From JANRIC01 sp033765345 (GTDB lineage Bacteria; Bacteroidota; Bacteroidia; Cytophagales; Microscillaceae), in contig JANRIC010000150.1 in the NCBI GenBank assembly GCA_033765345.1, forward strand, positions 1 through 28,318: 28,318 nucleotides of DNA. Reading direction: 5' to 3'. This document shows positions 1 to 8,584 of this stretch, piece by piece (positions within the stretch are counted from its first letter, which is position 1; the number at the start of each line of letters is the position of its first letter). The notes beneath the pieces were generated by a model. The model made no database searches and was not told the DNA's origin. It saw only the letters and a list, made by a program, of their open reading frames with translations. Position numbers and translations under genes: made by a program.

Positions 1-286
1 TTTGTGTAATAAGTAAGTTTACACAAACAAAATTATCCAGAAATTTTATTATGATAAAATAAAAAAAATAAAAATTTTATATCTTAATAATATAAAAAAC
101 AAAATTAAATTCTGAAACAAGTACCTGAGTAGTAACAAAAATTCTTCTTGCGTATTTTTATCTTTTATTTTTATAGGTAGTATAGATTTCCGAAGTTATC
201 AGTAAATAGGTACAAAATAAATACCTGAGAACGAAATTAAAATAATTTTATATATTTGTAACAAAACCTACCCAAAATTAATTTAT
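1..286. other. A+T-rich leader region without a gene
   Basis: No convincing ORF is present. Bases 1-9 and 19-27 are a 9-bp inverted repeat (TTTGTGTAA / TTACACAAA) that may continue beyond the window edge. The word TACCTGAG occurs near 122 and near 223. The 3' part probably holds the promoter of the gene starting at 287. Confidence 0.6.
251..258 (+). promoter_or_regulatory. Bacteroidota-type -7 box
   Basis: TATATTTG fits the Bacteroidota -7 consensus TAnnTTTG and lies 28 nt before the ATG at 287. No clear TTG -33 element is seen at the usual distance, so the call rests on the -7 box and its position. Confidence 0.5.
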
Positions 287-649
287 ATGAAGCTAATATT
301 CAAAGCTCTATGTTTTGTGGTGGCAATTTTTGTCACAGATTGGTTACTCCTCGGGGTAGAAATTACCCAATTAGATGCAGGTTTGATGCTGGCAGCAGTG
401 CTTACTGGTGTGAACCTGATCATCAAACCAATCATCAAATTCTTTACCTTTGGCATCAATATTCTTACACTGGGGCTTTTCCCTTTGGTACTCAATACGG
501 TGCTTATCCTGATTATTGCCTTTTTTGTAGATGGTTTTAAATTGTATTATGATACGTATATTTTTGGTTTTCTATGGGCATTTGCCTTTGGTTTTTTGCT
601 CAGTATTGTACACGTAGTAGTAGAAAAAGTTGCTGATTTTGTGCTTTAA
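287..649 (+). CDS. YvlD / phage-holin-4 family membrane protein
   Basis: A 120-residue, very hydrophobic protein with about four membrane segments (roughly residues 5-25, 30-48, 55-80 and 88-112). The motif around residues 42-60 (GVNLIIKPIIKF then ILTLGLFPLVLN) is the hallmark of the small four-TM 'phage holin family 4' proteins such as Bacillus YvlD, at full family length. Despite the name these are ordinary chromosomal inner-membrane proteins, some linked to envelope stress; no lysis function should be inferred. No phage genes are nearby. It appears monocistronic, with a -7 box upstream. Confidence 0.85.
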   Translation: MKLIFKALCFVVAIFVTDWLLLGVEITQLDAGLMLAAVLTGVNLIIKPIIKFFTFGINILTLGLFPLVLNTVLILIIAFFVDGFKLYYDTYIFGFLWAFAFGFLLSIVHVVVEKVADFVL

Positions 650-761
650 ATGATTCAGATATTGTGTTCCTGACACGAGCATAAACACTTTAAAGACAGC
701 ATGATCAGATAAAAACGATATTTTAATTAAACTTAAATTTTATTTTATCATTAAATCTTAT

Positions 762-1292
762 ATGAAAAATTCTGCTTTTTATCACCTTTCGGTTTTTTGC
801 TTGGGCTTATTGCTGATAGCAGGTCTAAGTGCTTGCTCAGAAAGTCAAGAAAATCGGGTAAGCCCTCCTGCCACGGCTAGTGCACAAGTGGGAGATGTAA
901 CAGTCACGATCAATTACAGCCAGCCCTCTGTCAAAGGGCGTAAAATATGGGGTGAACTGGTACCCTACAATCAGGTGTGGAGAACAGGTGCCAACGAAGC
1001 CACCGTTTTTGAAATCAACAAAGACATTCAAGTAGAAGGCAAAAAACTTGCAGCGGGTAAATACGCACTTTTTAGCGTTCCTCAAAACGGCAATACCTGG
1101 AAAGTACTTTTTAACAGTGAATTTGATCAGTGGGGTGCTTACAAGTATAAAAAAGAAAAAAACGTATTGGAAGTAGAAGCCAAAGTTACTAAAACCGATA
1201 AATTTACCGAATTGCTCACTTTTGAAATCACCCCTGATGGATTGGTCAAGATTCTTTGGGAGAATCTGGAAGTAAATTTTCAATTAAAATAA
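762..1292 (+). CDS. DUF2911 family lipoprotein
   Basis: A 176-residue protein with an N-terminal lipoprotein signal (hydrophobic residues 8-22, lipobox LSAC with Cys25). The mature part matches DUF2911: the family pattern 'Y.rPsvkgR.I.G.LvPy..vWRtGANeat' is visible at about residues 51-80 (YSQPSVKGRKIWGELVPYNQ, then VWRTGANEAT), followed by 'G..l.aG.YaLf.iP....W.v.fN....qWG'. DUF2911 is a Bacteroidota-rich beta-sandwich family of unknown function. The next gene starts 12 nt downstream, so the two are probably co-transcribed and end at the terminator at 1712. Confidence 0.9.
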   Translation: MKNSAFYHLSVFCLGLLLIAGLSACSESQENRVSPPATASAQVGDVTVTINYSQPSVKGRKIWGELVPYNQVWRTGANEATVFEINKDIQVEGKKLAAGKYALFSVPQNGNTWKVLFNSEFDQWGAYKYKKEKNVLEVEAKVTKTDKFTELLTFEITPDGLVKILWENLEVNFQLK

Positions 1293-1304
1293 ATTTCTAG
1301 TACA

Positions 1305-1694
1305 ATGAAAAAAAATGTTTTTTTTCTCCTGATCTCTTTTGTTTTAATGATGAGCCAGGCAAAGGCTCAGTCTATTTTTGAGCGATGGGCTGAACTCAAA
1401 GACTTTCACGGCGTTATGTCGGAGACTTTTCATCCTTCTGAGGAAGGTAACCTAGAGCCCATCAAAACTCGTAGCGGCGAAATGGTACAAAAAGCCTCCA
1501 ATCTAGCCAAAGCAGCTATCCCCAACGATTTTGCCAAACCTGCTATACAAAGTGCTGTGAAAAGATTGCAAAAAGATAGCAAAACTTTACACAAACTGAT
1601 CAAAAGTAAAAAAGCTTCGGATGAACAAATCACCAAGAGTTTGGCAGCTTTACACGATGTATTTCACGAAATCGTGGGATTGTGTAGAGAATAA
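1305..1694 (+). CDS. Small secreted helical protein, unknown function
   Basis: A 129-residue protein with a clear signal peptide (MKKN then a hydrophobic core, cleavage probably after AKA at about residue 21). The mature chain of about 108 residues is rich in Lys, Ala and Glu, and looks all-helical. It carries His residues near both ends (DFHG and TFH early; LHDVFHEIVGLC late). The size and helix pattern recall periplasmic four-helix bundles such as cytochrome c-prime or b562, but there is no CxxCH haem motif, so that is only a fold suggestion. It lies 12 nt after the DUF2911 gene and just before a strong terminator. Confidence 0.75.
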   Translation: MKKNVFFLLISFVLMMSQAKAQSIFERWAELKDFHGVMSETFHPSEEGNLEPIKTRSGEMVQKASNLAKAAIPNDFAKPAIQSAVKRLQKDSKTLHKLIKSKKASDEQITKSLAALHDVFHEIVGLCRE

Positions 1695-1711
1695 ATGATG
1701 AACTTATCGCA

Positions 1712-1744
1712 CTGCCGCTAAATCCACAATTTAGCGGCAGTTTT
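1712..1744 (+). terminator. Rho-independent terminator
   Basis: A perfect 12-bp stem (CTGCCGCTAAAT / ATTTAGCGGCAG) with a 5-nt loop spans 1712-1740 and is followed by TTTT. It begins 17 nt after the stop of the small secreted protein and would end the 762-1694 transcript. Confidence 0.85.
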
Positions 1745-1835
1745 ACCCAGTCCAAGACCTAGTGGAATACCCTTCTGAACGTATCAAAACCCCTTACGCA
1801 AGCAATTTGACCCAGTCCAAGACCTAGTGGAATAC
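1745..1835. repeat. 26-bp direct repeat pair
   Basis: The segments 1745-1770 and 1810-1835 are identical over 26 bp (core CCCAGTCCAAGACCTAGTGG), with starts 65 bp apart. They lie between the terminator and the end of the DinB-like gene and encode nothing recognisable. Confidence 0.85.
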
Positions 1836-1857
1836 ATTACGGTACATTAAATCTATC

Positions 1858-1877
1858 GGTAGTGTGTAACAAGTAAT
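1858..1877 (+). repeat. Solo copy of a dispersed 20-bp repeat arm
   Basis: GGTAGTGTGTAACAAGTAAT is the exact reverse complement of 11750-11769, one arm of a larger palindromic element. This copy sits immediately past the 3' end of the DinB-like gene and looks like a half element. Confidence 0.75.
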
Positions 1878-1893
1878 TTGATCAAGGTACAAT

Positions 1894-2376
1894 TTAGGCA
1901 TTATACACGTTAGAGAATTTACTCACAAACTTTGCCTCCGGGATGATCACTTTGAGGTGGTGTTTCAGGTGTTCTACATAATCTTCCATAATAAAAGCCA
2001 AGGCAAATGGTTCTGAACCCTGAATGGAAATGGTATTTGTCAGGAAATCTTCTGACACAGTGCCGATTATATGAGCAAGATGTCGGTTATAAGCCAACCA
2101 AAATGTGATTAAATCCTGCCAATCAGACTTTTGGTAGTGCTGAAGGCTGACCCAATCGTCCTGCTGATAACCTACAAAATCAATACGCGCTTGTGCCATT
2201 GTGCGTACAAACTTTTGTTGATTATTGCAGGCCGAGTCAATCAAATGCCCCAGAATCTCTTTTTTTGACCATTTGGATGGGTTGGGTTTTTGGGCGGCGT
2301 CCATATCGGAGATGGCCATCAGGAAGGGTTTTGCCTTCTCAAGGGTATCCAGTAAATGTTGTGCGGTTTTTTGCAT
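1894..2376 (-). CDS. DinB-fold (DinB_2) family protein
   Basis: A 160-residue soluble four-helix protein of the DinB/YfiT-like superfamily. The family signature 'P.kWS..EilgHliDs..nn...f.r' is present at residues 32-58, and the metal-binding histidines expected of the fold are His44 (GHLID) and the late cluster His136, His139 and His140 (EHLKHHL). Relatives are metal-dependent thiol S-transferases or damage-associated proteins of mostly unknown substrate. The length is normal. It is transcribed alone and divergently from the lipoprotein gene at 2569. Confidence 0.85.
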   Translation of the reverse strand: MQKTAQHLLDTLEKAKPFLMAISDMDAAQKPNPSKWSKKEILGHLIDSACNNQQKFVRTMAQARIDFVGYQQDDWVSLQHYQKSDWQDLITFWLAYNRHLAHIIGTVSEDFLTNTISIQGSEPFALAFIMEDYVEHLKHHLKVIIPEAKFVSKFSNVYNA

Positions 2377-2568
2377 GGATTATTTTTTTACAAATTTATC
2401 AGTTTGCTTGTAATATCTCACAACTTTGGAAAACCGGGGTTTCAGATAATTCTCCCAATATTTGAATAAAAAACCTGTTTTCTTATAGGTCTTTCCTAAA
2501 AAAAAACATCTATCTTGATATTTAGAAAAAAAAACGTATTTTTAAAGCGGAAAATAATTGATTTCCTT

Positions 2569-3729
2569 ATGAAAAAATACATCCCTCAATCCCTAATTAT
2601 TTTGTTTTTAATCACCTTATTCCACTCCTGTGATCAGAAAAAAAGCAGCAGTGATCAGATTATGCAATTTGCCGAAAATCTGGTGACAATCATTGATGAG
2701 TTTGAAGACGTACGTGTCAAAGTACTTAAAACCATCAATGATCTGGCGCCTAAAATTGATAGTTATTTTACTGGTGGGCAAGAGGAAGACCTCTCTCAGA
2801 CTGCCAATCGCTGGGAAAAAGACTGGCAGGTAATGGCCGATGAGATTCTCGCCCTTGAAACCAGTTTTAAGGAAATAGATGAGTCTTCGCAAACCTATTT
2901 TCAGCAACTGAATAAAATCACAGACGGCATCAACAATGATGAGCTTCGGGAGCAGGAAAACGAAAAAAATGAGATTTTATATAAAAACTGGATCACAGCT
3001 TATGAACAAGCCGACCGCGATATGGAAGCCATCCGTTCCATTTTAAAAGAAGGAAATGATTTTCATAAAATCCTGCTAACCAGTGCTATGCGTGCCAAAG
3101 TTGGAGATAATATCCAGCAACTGAAAGGCATTTCGGCTAAGGCGCGCAAAATTATTCGGGATTTGGGGCGTTTCCCAGTATTGGGTAAACAAATCTCAAA
3201 AGGAAATTTTGCCGAACTCAATCAACCTTCAAAATTACCTGAAAAATCTCCTTCTGAAAATAATGAAGCTGATTCCGAAACCGACAAAAAATCCCCTCTG
3301 AAAATCAAAAGTGTTGCAGCATCTAGCTTTTTGACTGCCGACGGCTTTATCTATCGACCTGAAAATGTCTTGGATAATATCTTGGAAACCTGGTGGACAC
3401 CCTAGGAATCAGACCAGGGAAAAGCTTGGATTCGCCTCGAGTTCGAGGAAGAAGCCATAATCAATGGAATCAGCATCCTTGCAGGCTCACATTATCCCAA
3501 CTATCCGAATTATGGCAATTTGTATAAACTAAATTTAAGAATCAAAGAGGCAGAGCTTTTATTCTCCAACGGGACAAGTACTTCGGTGATGCTCGAAGAC
3601 CTAGATATGATTCAAACGATCAATTTCCCTGCCGTCCAAACCCAATACGTGGAACTGTACGTCAAATCTACCTATCCCAGTACCAAGTGGAACGATCTCT
3701 GTATTTCTCATTTGGATGTGCTACAGTAG
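2569..3729 (+). pseudogene. Discoidin-type lipoprotein gene interrupted by one in-frame TAG
   Basis: Reading from ATG 2569 (preferred to the TTG at 2515 because it starts a proper signal, lipobox LFHSC), the frame encodes a lipoprotein with a long helical, probably coiled-coil region. A Ser/Glu/Lys-rich linker follows, then the start of a discoidin/F5-8C-like domain (YRPENVLDNILETWWTP). At 3403-3405 there is a TAG; the same frame then stays open for 107 more codons to a double TAG at 3727 and completes the domain (GKAWIRLEFEEEAIINGISI ... YVELYVKS). The homology-like pattern is continuous across the stop, so one ancestral protein of about 386 residues is inferred. It may be a true nonsense mutation, a sequencing error or readthrough. 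The truncated product would lack most of its binding domain. Confidence 0.8.
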
Positions 3730-3774
3730 TAGATGTTAAGATTTTGGCATGGGGGTTTAGCATAAGAACAAAAC

Positions 3775-4704
3775 ATGAAGCATTATAAAAGTACTTTTTT
3801 ATCGCTTGGAATATTCATTTTGGCTTTTTTTGTCAGTTGTGGTGATTCTACACAAAAGCAAAAGAATTCGCCGCAAACAGAGAGAAAAGACTCTTTGGTC
3901 TTAAAAACTGCTGAAAAGAAGAAACCTGAAAAAAACTGCGAAACGCTCACTATTTTTCAAACTTTGATCGTAGCCGGGCACGCTGTAGATATTGCTCAAC
4001 CGCCGGATTCTATTCCTGTACGCGCCAATCTTCTCATTCTTCAGGGTTGGAACTTCCCCAAAGAAGATTGGTGTAACAAAGCTTCCTTGTGCCGAAAGGC
4101 ACTCTCCAAAGGGTATCGCTTGGTGATGCCCGAGATGGGAAAAAGCACCTATTCTACACGCTTGTATCCCGAAACGCTCGCAGAATGGCGGCAATTCCCC
4201 ACACGCCGATGGCTAACGGATACCCTCATGGCTTATTTGCAAGAGAAATATTGTATACTGATGCCTGAACAAGCAAATTTTGTGGTGGGGCTTTCTACCG
4301 GAGCTAGGGGAGCTGCCCTGGTCAGCCTGAATCTCCCGGATGTATTCAGGGCAATGGCTGCTCTTTCAGGAGATTATGATCAGCGTCGGATGCCTCAAGA
4401 GCGTATTCTGAATGGTTTTTATGGTTCGGCCTCAAAATTTCCGGAGCGTTGGTCCGGTGAAGACAACCTGATTACGCAAATCCATCGTTTTAGAACACCA
4501 GCTTATTTGGGGCATGGCAAGTTGGATTATGTTTCGCCGCCGGATCAAACGCGTTTGTTTTATGATTCGCTTCGGACAAGGTATCCTCAACTCAAACTCA
4601 GGCTCAGTATGCCAGATTGGGCTGCCCACGATTATCAATACTGGGATTATGAAACCGATCGGATGCTGGCATTTTTTGAGGAATTTTTAGGGAAAACACG
4701 TTGA
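3775..4704 (+). CDS. Alpha/beta-hydrolase (esterase-like) lipoprotein
   Basis: A 309-residue protein with a lipoprotein signal (hydrophobic residues 8-20, Cys22 in VSC) and a Lys/Ser-rich linker to about residue 55. The rest is an alpha/beta-hydrolase fold. The nucleophile elbow is GLSTG with Ser174; the likely acid is Asp251 in GHGKLDYVSP and the base His285 in WAAHDYQYW, all in the order expected of esterase-D/PHB-depolymerase-like enzymes. It is probably anchored in the outer membrane or periplasm and acts on an ester, but the substrate cannot be read. It starts 45 nt after the interrupted lipoprotein gene and ends at a terminator shared with the convergent gene. Confidence 0.85.
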   Translation: MKHYKSTFLSLGIFILAFFVSCGDSTQKQKNSPQTERKDSLVLKTAEKKKPEKNCETLTIFQTLIVAGHAVDIAQPPDSIPVRANLLILQGWNFPKEDWCNKASLCRKALSKGYRLVMPEMGKSTYSTRLYPETLAEWRQFPTRRWLTDTLMAYLQEKYCILMPEQANFVVGLSTGARGAALVSLNLPDVFRAMAALSGDYDQRRMPQERILNGFYGSASKFPERWSGEDNLITQIHRFRTPAYLGHGKLDYVSPPDQTRLFYDSLRTRYPQLKLRLSMPDWAAHDYQYWDYETDRMLAFFEEFLGKTR

Positions 4705-4744
4705 ATTACACGTATTTACCCTGATTTTAGGCAATCCGGTACAA

Positions 4745-4772
4745 AAGCTCCCCACCAGGGAGCTTGGTTTTA
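4745..4772. terminator. Bidirectional terminator between convergent genes
   Basis: An 8-bp stem (AAGCTCCC / GGGAGCTT, 4745-4752 and 4758-4765) has T-rich flanks on both strands. It lies between the esterase-like gene ending at 4704 and the minus-strand gene ending at 4787, and could serve both. Confidence 0.75.
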
Positions 4773-4786
4773 TAAAATCAAGAGCA

Positions 4787-5842
4787 TTATTTTGCCTTTC
4801 CTTTAGCCAAAACCTGTTTGCAGAATTCCAAACAACGTCCTACTTCTTTGACGGCATCCGAACCCGTGGGAATATCATATTCTAGCTCTACGGTAGCGGG
4901 GAATTTATATTTCTCACGACTCATCAATTGTAAGATTTCGGCGATGGGTGTATCGCCTTTTCCCCAAAGCAGATTTCCCTTGCCATGGTCGGGGTTCTGA
5001 CGATCTTTGATGTGTGTACTGGTAATGCGTTTATAATTTTTTTGGAGGAATTCCAACGGTTGGTCATTACCTGCGGCGATATAGTGCCCCATATCGGGGT
5101 TGATGGCATTGTATTTTGACTGTGTAAGGGCTGTATCCCAGAAGGTAGGAGTTTGTTGTTCGTGACCGTGATAGGCAACGTATATTTTATATTTTTCTGC
5201 CATTTTACCTAATTTCAAGGTATGAGCATCATCACTGGGGTGTTCTAAGGTGACGTGGCTGGCTCCTAGGGCTTTCGCTGCCCGAAAACCATACTCAATT
5301 TCTGCATCTGTATTGTCTTTTTCAAATGCTCTGGGTTTGAAACCATAAATACTAACGCCGGCCTCATTAAACATCTTTTTTAATTGCTCAAATTTATCCA
5401 TCGGAGCATTCAAACGCCAGGCGGCTACTGCTTTATGATAAGCTTCCATTTGTGTCTTTAGATCGGTCAATTCTTTGCCTTCATCTTCAGTGAGTGTACC
5501 ACCCTCTCTTTGTTTGCGTATCAGCGTGTAAAAAACCCTTCTATCCACTGGATTTGTGGGCATTCCGGCAAAACTTTCTGCGGGATCCCCCATGAGTTCG
5601 GTAGCACTGATGCCACTATCTACAATGTACTTCAGGGTAGCCTCCGCACTTTGGTCGGGCATACTTCTAAACGAGTAGGTAATCACTCCGATTTGTACTC
5701 CATTGATCAGGGAGTTGGGTTTGTTGTAATGCTTCAGAATGGAAGGAGCACCCGTGATAGCAGGTGCAGATAGCACTAAGCCCGTAGCCAACAAAGAAGA
5801 AGCTTCAATAAACCTTCGGCGAGATAGTTGTTGATTTTTCAT
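4787..5842 (-). CDS. Tat-exported sugar phosphate isomerase/epimerase-like TIM barrel
   Basis: A 351-residue protein of the xylose-isomerase-like TIM barrel (AP-endonuclease 2) superfamily. The start at 5842 is chosen because it gives a classical twin-arginine leader: SRRRF at residues 7-11, a hydrophobic stretch and then APA. The 18 upstream codons look spurious. Candidate metal ligands are in place: Glu200 (VTLEHPSDD), Asp250 (INPDMGHY), His277 (STHIKDR) and Glu319 or Glu321 (VELEYD), with HGHE at 225-228. These proteins act on free or keto sugars; folded export points to a periplasmic role. It shares the minus strand with the DUF1080 gene upstream (175-bp gap). Confidence 0.88.
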   Translation of the reverse strand: MKNQQLSRRRFIEASSLLATGLVLSAPAITGAPSILKHYNKPNSLINGVQIGVITYSFRSMPDQSAEATLKYIVDSGISATELMGDPAESFAGMPTNPVDRRVFYTLIRKQREGGTLTEDEGKELTDLKTQMEAYHKAVAAWRLNAPMDKFEQLKKMFNEAGVSIYGFKPRAFEKDNTDAEIEYGFRAAKALGASHVTLEHPSDDAHTLKLGKMAEKYKIYVAYHGHEQQTPTFWDTALTQSKYNAINPDMGHYIAAGNDQPLEFLQKNYKRITSTHIKDRQNPDHGKGNLLWGKGDTPIAEILQLMSREKYKFPATVELEYDIPTGSDAVKEVGRCLEFCKQVLAKGKAK

Positions 5843-6016
5843 AAGATAATTTTTAAATTTTCGAAAAGGATACCACCATACTATTTGAATGTGCAATATA
5901 TCCTGTCAGTCTGTTTTTTTTCTGTATTATACCAAGATTTTTTTGATTTTTATGGCTCATTCGACCTCCGAAAATAAAGTGTAAGAAGGGACTACATCAT
6001 GTTTAAATTTATCGGA

Positions 6017-6835
6017 TTATTTTTTTAGCTTCAGGAGTTGAATGTTTCTAAACTCGACGGGATGGCTCTCGGCCTGGAGAGCTATATAACCCTCATGGAG
6101 CATTCTGGGATGCCCTTCGTCTAACAACTGCTTGGCAAAAGGGTCAGAATCATCCAATTGCGGTTTTTCATATTCCAGTACTTTTTGTCCGTTGACCCAA
6201 TGAATTACTTTGTTATTCCCTCTTACTTCAAGCTCAACCCGAACCCATTGCTCATCGTGAAAGGTCGCCGAAGAGGAATTGGTACAATGTTGGGTGATTA
6301 ATTCGCCGTTCATTTCTATATGCGTACCGGCGGTGCATACATTGGCAGTAGGTCTCTCATCTTGGCCGTTGCCTCCAAGCAATTGTGTCTCGATAGCGAC
6401 CAGTAATTTCTGATCTATGGGAATTTTTTTGGGAGGTTGTGCGTGAAATTTGATCCCACTATTTTTAAAAGCCCAATCGGGCGCACCTTGCACCTGTTCT
6501 CCTATAAAGCGATACTCGAGCCTTAGCTTAAAATGAGATAGCTTTTTTTTGTAAAGTAAGTGCCCGAATTTATCATCAAATTGCTCATACGCATCATAAG
6601 AAACAGCCAATATGCCGTCTTTTACCTGAAAAGTATTTTTATAATTTATGCCTAATGCGTGTCCTGTAATTTTTACCCGCCAATCCTTTAAGTCTTTGCC
6701 GTTAAAAATGGTTTTCCATTTCTCTGGATGCTTCAAAGTGCTACAAGCACTTAGGCAAGCAAACAAGGAAAGCAAACATAATCCCAGGAAGAAATGCTCG
6801 AGAGGGCTAAATTTGTGGGTTTTTTGGGGTATCAT
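6017..6835 (-). CDS. DUF1080 lipoprotein (3-keto-glycoside hydrolase-like)
   Basis: A 272-residue protein with lipoprotein signal (LSAC, Cys31) and one DUF1080 domain, a concanavalin-like jelly roll. Family marks include 'W.tIFNGKDLkdW.vK' at about residues 40-53, 'L.Y....+F.L+lEYRF' near 93-110, 'NSGI.FHaQ' near 126-133, and the closing 'GyIaLQaEShpVeFRNIqLl'. Some family members cleave 3-keto-disaccharides or glycosides, and many are found with TIM-barrel isomerases and ThuA proteins, as here. It is probably periplasm- or outer-membrane-facing. It is divergent from the ThuA gene, with a 228-bp shared promoter region. Confidence 0.88.
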   Translation of the reverse strand: MIPQKTHKFSPLEHFFLGLCLLSLFACLSACSTLKHPEKWKTIFNGKDLKDWRVKITGHALGINYKNTFQVKDGILAVSYDAYEQFDDKFGHLLYKKKLSHFKLRLEYRFIGEQVQGAPDWAFKNSGIKFHAQPPKKIPIDQKLLVAIETQLLGGNGQDERPTANVCTAGTHIEMNGELITQHCTNSSSATFHDEQWVRVELEVRGNNKVIHWVNGQKVLEYEKPQLDDSDPFAKQLLDEGHPRMLHEGYIALQAESHPVEFRNIQLLKLKK

Positions 6836-7063
6836 ATCAAAATTTTATTTAATTGGATTTTTTTTCAGTGCTTTATCGCTGCTAATCCAGTCGAAATATA
6901 GCAGAATTTACTGGAATCTCTAATTCATTTCATTTTTTTGAAGCGAGATAGATTATCGACTTAATGAATAGTTTATTTTTTAATTGGAAAACTCTTTTAT
7001 GGTTGTTTGTTCGGAAGGATTGTAATATTTTTAGTAAATGTTGGCACTAAAACAGTAGATTTT

Positions 7064-7921
7064 ATGAAAAAAATCTTGAAAATTTTACTCTGGTCTATCT
7101 TATCCCTTGTTTTTCTGGCGGTTTTGTTTGTGGCAGGATTCATTTATAAAGTGACCTATGGCTTTCCAGTTTATTATGAAACGAAAGCTCCTAAGATTGA
7201 TTTCCCGGAGGGTCGTATCAAAAAAGTATTACTCTTCTCGAAAGTGACGGGCTACAATCACGGCGAGTCGATCAAAGCCGCCAAAAAAGTTTTTGCCGAT
7301 TTGGCCAAAAAAAACGCTTGGTTTCTTTACGAGAGCGAAGAAGGAGGCGTATTTAACCCGGAGCAACTGGCAAAATTCAACACGGTGATTTTTAATAACT
7401 GTACCGGCCGATTGTTGAACAAAACCCAGCAAAAGGCACTGGAGGTTTATATCCAGCAAGGTGGAAGCTTTATCGGAATTCACGGTGCCGGCGATAATTC
7501 GCATCATTGGGATTGGTACGAGCAGGAACTGATAGGGGTAAGGTTTTCACACCATCCCATCAAACAACAATTCCAGGAGGCAATTATTACACGTAATCCC
7601 TTGCCTGATAGTTTGCTGCTACAAAGATTGCCGGAAACTTGGACACATACGGATGAGTGGTATGTTTTTTATGAAAACCCTCGAGACAAAGGCTTTCAAG
7701 TGATTTATGCGATTGATGGAGAAAAAATCGAGCCGAATGGAAATCTTTTATGGATCACCAGCAAGAATTTTGGCATGGGTAAGGATCATCCTGTAGCTTG
7801 GTACCGTGCCGTTGGTAAGGGAAGAACTTTTTATACATCTATCGGGCACGACGCTCGATCCTGGCAACAAAAGCCCTTCGTCCAAATGTTTGAAAATGCA
7901 ATCAATAGTTGGGGGAGGTGA
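7064..7921 (+). CDS. ThuA-like protein with N-terminal membrane anchor
   Basis: A 285-residue protein. The ATG at 7064 is chosen over the TTG at 7007 because it opens directly into a Lys-rich, single membrane segment (about residues 4-28). The rest is a ThuA (class-I glutamine-amidotransferase-like) domain: 'VLlFSKVtGYNHgeSI', 'FNTVIFNNCTG', 'GGSFIGIHGAGD', 'GVRFSHHP', 'HTDEWYVF' and 'PVAWYRAVGKGRTFYTSIGH'. ThuA proteins are tied to trehalose or other disaccharide use in rhizobia and to 3-keto-sugar gene sets in Bacteroidota. The anchor places the domain on one face of the inner membrane, probably the periplasmic one. Confidence 0.88.
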   Translation: MKKILKILLWSILSLVFLAVLFVAGFIYKVTYGFPVYYETKAPKIDFPEGRIKKVLLFSKVTGYNHGESIKAAKKVFADLAKKNAWFLYESEEGGVFNPEQLAKFNTVIFNNCTGRLLNKTQQKALEVYIQQGGSFIGIHGAGDNSHHWDWYEQELIGVRFSHHPIKQQFQEAIITRNPLPDSLLLQRLPETWTHTDEWYVFYENPRDKGFQVIYAIDGEKIEPNGNLLWITSKNFGMGKDHPVAWYRAVGKGRTFYTSIGHDARSWQQKPFVQMFENAINSWGR

Positions 7922-7990
7922 TAGATGGGGGAGAGTTTGGCCATTTTGTGTTTTGTAGGGCAAAATTCAGATCGCTGTCGTCTTCGAAAA

Positions 7991-8093
7991 TATACTCAAA
8001 CCGAAGTGGTTTTCCGAGATTTTAGCTTTTAAATCATTAATAATCAAGCTAATCAATCAAGAAAATCAGGCAAATCACTTCAATCTGGGTATA
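7991..8093 (+). repeat. 103-bp direct repeat, copy 1
   Basis: This block is identical over 103 bp to 10652-10754, in the same orientation. It includes AATCA-rich wording (AATCAAGCTAATCAATCAAG). In this copy it is noncoding and lies between the convergent ThuA and PhnA genes. The flanks of the two copies differ. Confidence 0.95.
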
Positions 8094-8140
8094 CAAACGA
8101 CGGCAATCAAATCAACTGATTATCCAAAAAACGAAACCCA

Positions 8141-8482
8141 TCAAGCTTTCCTGACAAATTCGGATTTTAGAGCCATCGCACCAAAACCGTCTATTTTGCA
8201 ATCAATATTGTGATCTCCTTCGGTTAGGCGAATGTTTTTAACTTTTGTACCCGCCTTGATGGGATTGGACGCTCCTTTTACGGGTAAGTTTTTAATGACA
8301 ATCACTGAATCTCCATCTTGTAATAGATTTCCATGGGCATCTTTTACGACCAATTTTCCTTCTTCTACCACCTCTTCGGGATTCCATTCATAGGCACAAT
8401 CCGGGCAAGCATACAATGCTGACCCTGTAAAGTATCCATAGGGGGATTCGCATTGCGGACAAGATTTCATTTCTTCTGACAT
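8141..8482 (-). CDS. yjdM: PhnA/YjdM family zinc-ribbon protein
   Basis: A 113-residue protein with the full PhnA (YjdM) layout. An N-terminal zinc ribbon has Cys8-x2-Cys11 and Cys26-x2-Cys29 (CPQC, CPDC). Then comes the conserved 'D..Gn.L.DGDsV.viKdLpVKG.s..iK.GTkVknIrL..gDHnIDCKIdGfGaM.LKsEFVrKa'. Escherichia coli YjdM was once named PhnA, but it is not the phosphonoacetate hydrolase and its role is unsettled. The gene is single, with no phosphonate genes nearby. Confidence 0.93.
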   Translation of the reverse strand: MSEEMKSCPQCESPYGYFTGSALYACPDCAYEWNPEEVVEEGKLVVKDAHGNLLQDGDSVIVIKNLPVKGASNPIKAGTKVKNIRLTEGDHNIDCKIDGFGAMALKSEFVRKA

Positions 8483-8584
8483 AATTGCTAGGGTATGGGG
8501 TTAATTTTTAGCCTCGACAACACCAAGGCGTTTTGGCAAATTTACTGAAGTATAGATCATTTCTACGTCTATACAGCAATTAAA

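Noticed and set aside
287..649. Prophage holin suggesting a phage remnant
   Set aside because: The family name is misleading; YvlD-type proteins are common chromosomal membrane proteins and no endolysin, integrase or structural phage gene is nearby.
837..1283. 148-codon minus-strand ORF opposite the DUF2911 gene
   Set aside because: The plus frame carries the lipobox and the full DUF2911 signature; the minus frame has no recognisable features.
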